Assembly: GCA_002254765.1 (NCBI GenBank) | Contig: NJDV01000069.1 | Span: 1 to 8,009 of the forward strand | DNA from: Thermoplasmatales archaeon ex4484_36 | GTDB lineage: Archaea > Thermoplasmatota > Penumbrarchaeia > Penumbrarchaeales > EX4484-36 | Direction of reading: 5' to 3' | Length of the DNA stretch: 8,009 bases | Notes under the pieces: model-generated | The model's input: only the letters and a program-made list of their open reading frames with translations | The model's database searches: none | Told to the model about the DNA's origin: nothing | Translations under genes and position numbers: made by a program | Part shown: positions 4,771 through 8,009 of the stretch, one piece after another | Numbering within the stretch: position 1 is the stretch's first letter | Layout: each line of letters starts with the position of its first letter

Positions 4771-7700
4771 GAACCCTCACCTCCCTCCATCAGCCTTCCA
4801 ACCTCCTTAACCGCCTTGCTGGAGAGGGGGGTGGTGGAGTAGAAGGCCCTCTCAAGGTGAGGCAGGGCTCTCTTCAGCCTCTCCCCGTCCACCACTCCTA
4901 GCCTCTCCAGGCGGGAGAAATACTCCCGTAAGGTCTCCTCCCTCCTCCTGTCAAAGCCCCTCTGTCTCATCCTCCTCAAGAACTCCCTGTAGAGGGCGTA
5001 TACCGCCCTTCTTCTGCCTCTCGCCACGAATCTGTAGAGCTCCTCCCTCTCAAAGGCTCGCCTGGCGACGGTCACGTAATGGGTTCTAATGGAGGGAAGG
5101 GCATAGGAGATGACGGCACTGCCGTCGCCGCCGGTGTGAACCATCATCCTCTGACCCCCCGCAACCACCTCGAGTGTGGCCCCTTCAATCCCCTCCCCTT
5201 CCTCATCTAGAAGACGTATCTCCCCCCTCACGTAGCTCTTCTCTATCGAGTAGTTGAAGGTTAGATATGTCTGGTGGAGGACCTCAATCTGAAGAGGGAT
5301 GCTCTCCCTCAGATAGAAGGCCGCCCTCTCGTCCTCAAATCCAGTGAATAGAAGCACAAATGTCATGTTGCCCGGGGGGAGGTGGGGTGGGGGCGTTGCG
5401 GTAAGGGTGAAGCGGCCGCCCTCGTAGAGTGAGCTCCTAGCCAGAACATCGCCCCCTATGTGAAGCAGTATGCAATCCTCGCCCTCGAGGGGCTGCCCGG
5501 CGTCATCGAGGAGTCTTCCTGAAACCTTGATGGGGCTATCCCGGGAGGTCCACGACGGGTAGGTGATGTTCACAAACTGCACTCTGCTCGCCACTATGAG
5601 TGGAAAGAGATAGTTGAGGGGGGGATAATAAGGCAGTGGGGGTTTTAAGTAGACCGTCGCATTGTAGAAACCTAGGGGGGCCGTGGGAGGAATTGTGAGG
5701 TAGATAACAACGCTTCCATTGGGGGAAGAGGTTCCCACAAACCCCTCCCCCCCCAGAGCCTCCGGGAGCTTCAGGGTCACCCTCACCCCTCCAAGCGGCT
5801 CTCCGCTGGAGGCCACCACCACGGAATCTATCTTCACAGGAACCCCCCGGGGGAGCTGGAGGGATTCTATGCTAATAAGTGCCCTCCCGAGGAGGGTGAG
5901 CTCGCCCCCTATCACGTGCAGAGGAGACGGAAGAGAGGGGGATTTCAAGGTGAGGGAGAGGGTGTAAACCCCTGGGGGAGCGTTCAATACCACCTCCAGG
6001 GTATCGGAAGGGGGGGTAACCTCCTCTGTTGTCAGTGGATAATCCTGGCCGTCAGTCCCGATAAGGAAGAGGCTCCCCTCCAGCCTCCCCATCTGGGGGG
6101 TGTATCCGGATATTCCAACTTCCACCTGGAGGGTGTCACCTGCAAAGAAGCTCTCCCCTTCAAAGCTGAGGGTGGCCCGCAACTCTCCCGAGTAGACGAT
6201 GATGGTGGCTGTGTAGGAGCTGGGGAGGTAGAGCCCCTCTCCACGGAAGGTGGCTGTCAGTTTGAAGGTTCCCTCAGCGGTGGCAGTGAGGGTTCTGAAG
6301 AAAAGGCCCCCCTCAGAGGTTGGTATCACAATCTCCTCCCCTCCCCATAGAATACGCACACTCCTTCCCTCAATGGGCTGGTGCCAGTAGTCGGTAAGGC
6401 TCCCTTTGACCAGGAACTTATCTCCCAAAAGAAGACTTTCGGGGGCGTTCAAGGATATGTAGGTTGAGGAGACCACCTCCACAGTGGAGACCACGTGGAC
6501 CCTCCCCGCAGAGCCACCCCTCCCTGAGATGTAGAGCACAAGGTAGTTCTCACCGGCCTCGCCCTGGGCGGGGGCCACAAGGCCTATTCTGAAGCTACCG
6601 TCCTGGGATGCCCTCCCGCTTCCAGCGCTGTAGGGCACGGACTCCGGGGAGGAGAGAAGTCCTTCAAGACCCTCCTCACCGACGATCTTTTCGGGTATCA
6701 GGAAGGCTTTGATCAGAAGCGATGGGACACCCTCCCCCCTATCATCAGTCACCACTCCCTCCACGCTCTCCCCTAGTGTGGGAGAGAGCACCTCGATCCT
6801 CCTGGGGTAGCGGGTTACTTTTATCTCGAGCACCCCTCCCCCCGGGACAGTACTCTCGTCGTCGGAGGGATCAAGTGGGTTCCTGTAATGGAGTATCTCC
6901 TCCCGATCCCACTCCCCTCCACCGTCGGTGTCCACGGAGAGGGGGTTGGTGTTGAAGTTCGGCCTCCCGTCCCCGTCCCAGTCCACATATCCCTTGTAGT
7001 CCCCGCTTATGCTTCTTATGTCGAAATCTATCTCAGCGCCGTCTCCCATCCCGTCGCCATCAGTATCGTATTTCACAGGGGAGGTCAGGTATACCTTCAC
7101 CTCCTCACCGTCGGTGAGACCATCACCGTCTGTGTCCCGAACAAGGGGCTCCGTTCCGTAGAAGAATACCTCCTCACCATCGGTAAGGCCGTCGGAGTCG
7201 CTGTCCGCCACGTTTGGGAATGTCCTGTAGTCCTCCACCCCGTCCCCATCAAGGTCCCCATCGCTCCTCAAATATGTGAGGGTGAGCTCCTCCCAGTTGA
7301 GAAGCCCGTCGGAGTCATCGTCCATATATATTCTGTCGTCGGAGGGGTCAAGTGGGTCAAGATGCTCTTTGGTCTCTTCCCCATCCTCCATTCCGCCCCT
7401 GTCAGTATCCTTGACCCAGGGATCCGTGCCGTACCTGAGCACCTCAAGGCCATCGGTAAGGCCGTCGGAGTCGCTGTCCTTTTTCAGGGGATTCGTCAGA
7501 TACCTATCCACCTCCTCGCCGTCACTCAGACCGTCGGAGTCGCTGTCCCGAGAGAGGGGGTCAAGCCCCAATTGAACCTCTCTGCCGTCGGAGAGGCCGT
7601 CGCCATCGGTATCACCGATGAGGGGATCCGTTCGGTAGATGAACACCTCCTCACCATCTGAGAGCCCATCTAGGTCCGTGTCCGGAGAGAGGGGATCCGT

Positions 7701-8009
7701 TCCCCTTTTCACCTCCTCGCCGTCACTTAAGCCGTCCAGGTCCGTATCGTTCGCCTCCGGGTCTGTACCGTACGTGGCCTCCTCAAAGTCTGGGAGACCA
7801 TCGGAGTCTCTGTCAATCCACCTCCAGTCGTCTGTGGGATCAAGGGGGTCCCCCCCACCGTGATATTCGTCCCCATCCAGTGCCCCGCCCAGATCAGTAT
7901 CTTTCCGCAGTGGATCGCTTCCCAGCCTCACCTCCGTGAAGTCGTTTAAGCCGTCTAAGTCCGTGTCTGCCTTAAGTGGGTCCGTTCCATATCTTTCAAC
8001 CTCCTCACC
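4767..8009 (-). CDS. Giant TSP3-repeat / Ig-like / DUF4129 surface protein (5' partial)
   Basis: 1080 residues are visible, and the frame is open to the window edge, so the N-terminus (signal peptide and any further domains) lies beyond 8009. Going in: about 16 acidic D-x-D-x-D-G-x-x-D repeats resembling thrombospondin type 3 (8009 to about 6842), which bind calcium and form stiff rods. Then about six Ig-like or carboxypeptidase-regulatory-like beta domains (about 6824-5069). Last a basic helical DUF4129 domain (5048-4782), recognisable from VYALYREFLRR, then RGFDRRREETLREY, and LERAFYSTTPLS. DUF4129 is usually the cytosolic tail of membrane proteins such as TgpA-like transglutaminases, but no membrane segment precedes it here. 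GTG 7931 could be read as a start but lies inside a repeat. It is the first visible gene of the operon and overlaps DUF4350 by 4 nt. The likely role is a calcium-stiffened surface protein. Confidence 0.93.
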   Translation of the reverse strand, partial: GEEVERYGTDPLKADTDLDGLNDFTEVRLGSDPLRKDTDLGGALDGDEYHGGGDPLDPTDDWRWIDRDSDGLPDFEEATYGTDPEANDTDLDGLSDGEEVKRGTDPLSPDTDLDGLSDGEEVFIYRTDPLIGDTDGDGLSDGREVQLGLDPLSRDSDSDGLSDGEEVDRYLTNPLKKDSDSDGLTDGLEVLRYGTDPWVKDTDRGGMEDGEETKEHLDPLDPSDDRIYMDDDSDGLLNWEELTLTYLRSDGDLDGDGVEDYRTFPNVADSDSDGLTDGEEVFFYGTEPLVRDTDGDGLTDGEEVKVYLTSPVKYDTDGDGMGDGAEIDFDIRSISGDYKGYVDWDGDGRPNFNTNPLSVDTDGGGEWDREEILHYRNPLDPSDDESTVPGGGVLEIKVTRYPRRIEVLSPTLGESVEGVVTDDRGEGVPSLLIKAFLIPEKIVGEEGLEGLLSSPESVPYSAGSGRASQDGSFRIGLVAPAQGEAGENYLVLYISGRGGSAGRVHVVSTVEVVSSTYISLNAPESLLLGDKFLVKGSLTDYWHQPIEGRSVRILWGGEEIVIPTSEGGLFFRTLTATAEGTFKLTATFRGEGLYLPSSYTATIIVYSGELRATLSFEGESFFAGDTLQVEVGISGYTPQMGRLEGSLFLIGTDGQDYPLTTEEVTPPSDTLEVVLNAPPGVYTLSLTLKSPSLPSPLHVIGGELTLLGRALISIESLQLPRGVPVKIDSVVVASSGEPLGGVRVTLKLPEALGGEGFVGTSSPNGSVVIYLTIPPTAPLGFYNATVYLKPPLPYYPPLNYLFPLIVASRVQFVNITYPSWTSRDSPIKVSGRLLDDAGQPLEGEDCILLHIGGDVLARSSLYEGGRFTLTATPPPHLPPGNMTFVLLFTGFEDERAAFYLRESIPLQIEVLHQTYLTFNYSIEKSYVRGEIRLLDEEGEGIEGATLEVVAGGQRMMVHTGGDGSAVISYALPSIRTHYVTVARRAFEREELYRFVARGRRRAVYALYREFLRRMRQRGFDRRREETLREYFSRLERLGVVDGERLKRALPHLERAFYSTTPLSSKAVKEVGRLMEGGEGS
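4777..4784 (-). promoter_or_regulatory. Shine-Dalgarno site of the DUF4350 gene
   Basis: GGAGGTGA lies 6 nt before the GTG at 4770, inside the codons for the C-terminal GGEGS of the large protein. It supports the GTG start and coupled translation. Confidence 0.85.
6842..8009 (-). repeat. In-frame array of about 16 TSP3-like calcium-loop repeats
   Basis: Units average about 22-23 residues (about 68 bp), with consensus DTDxDGLxDGEEVxxYxTDPL. Individual units diverge at the DNA level, though several share near-identical blocks; one 30-nt block is identical at 7177-7206 and 7450-7479. Three units (at about 7901, 7409 and 6932) are longer, replace xDG by xGG, and end in DPLDPSDD or DPLDPTDD. The array continues past the window edge. 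Confidence 0.92.

Noticed and set aside
6888..7661. Long plus-strand open frame (257 codons) opposite the TSP3 array
   Set aside because: It is the antisense shadow of the repeat-coding region; the regular codon pattern of the repeats removes stops from the opposite strand. It has no ribosome binding site or recognisable domain.
4767..7931. GTG at 7931 as the start of the giant protein
   Set aside because: The frame continues with intact TSP3 repeats through all 26 codons to the window edge, and position 7931 falls in the middle of a repeat unit.
6842..8009. CRISPR array or non-coding tandem repeats
   Set aside because: The periodicity is in a coding frame with conserved aspartates, units vary in length, and there are no identical repeats separated by unique spacers.

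Overview
The window looks like a piece of an archaeal chromosome, most likely euryarchaeal and possibly thermophilic. The grounds are TATA-type promoters, a tRNA gene without an encoded CCA, one apparently leaderless gene, Shine-Dalgarno octamers that fully match the archaeal 16S rRNA tail, and arginine codons dominated by AGG/AGA. I cannot name the genus. Every gene I support is on the minus strand, so the transcriptional order runs from high to low coordinates.

From 8009 to about 1709 lies one tightly packed operon that enters the window already in progress. It begins with a very large predicted exported protein, cut by the window edge. That protein has about 16 thrombospondin-type-3-like calcium loops, then about six Ig-like beta domains, then a C-terminal DUF4129 helical domain. 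It is followed by a DUF4350-family membrane-anchored protein, a 56-residue small protein in an overlapping frame, a DUF58 protein with a degenerate von Willebrand A domain, and a polytopic membrane protein of unknown family. Three of these junctions use the same device: the octamer GGAGGTGA inside the upstream gene, followed 4-6 nt later by a GTG start. DUF58, DUF4350 and DUF4129 proteins recur together, usually with a MoxR AAA+ ATPase, in poorly understood prokaryotic envelope-associated clusters. No MoxR or transglutaminase gene is visible here; either could lie upstream of 8009.

At 1674-559 is a gene for an N-terminally anchored protein ending in a PKD domain with an acidic EF-hand-like loop. 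It probably has its own promoter (TATA at 1699-1708) and a leaderless mRNA. Calcium-loop motifs occur in three of the exported proteins, so I infer a calcium-dependent cell-surface assembly.

Below that is a tRNA-Val(GAC) gene (513-440) with a clear TATA box. Its 3' end and trailer are part of a perfect 69-bp direct repeat (219-287 and 390-458). The trailer also carries a 15-nt inverted copy of the tRNA T arm. Between the repeats is unique DNA with a 13-bp perfect hairpin, and at the left edge is a possible 57-codon gene with a good ribosome binding site. The 1-440 segment resembles a rearranged, tRNA-adjacent accessory site, but no integrase or other mobile gene is visible.
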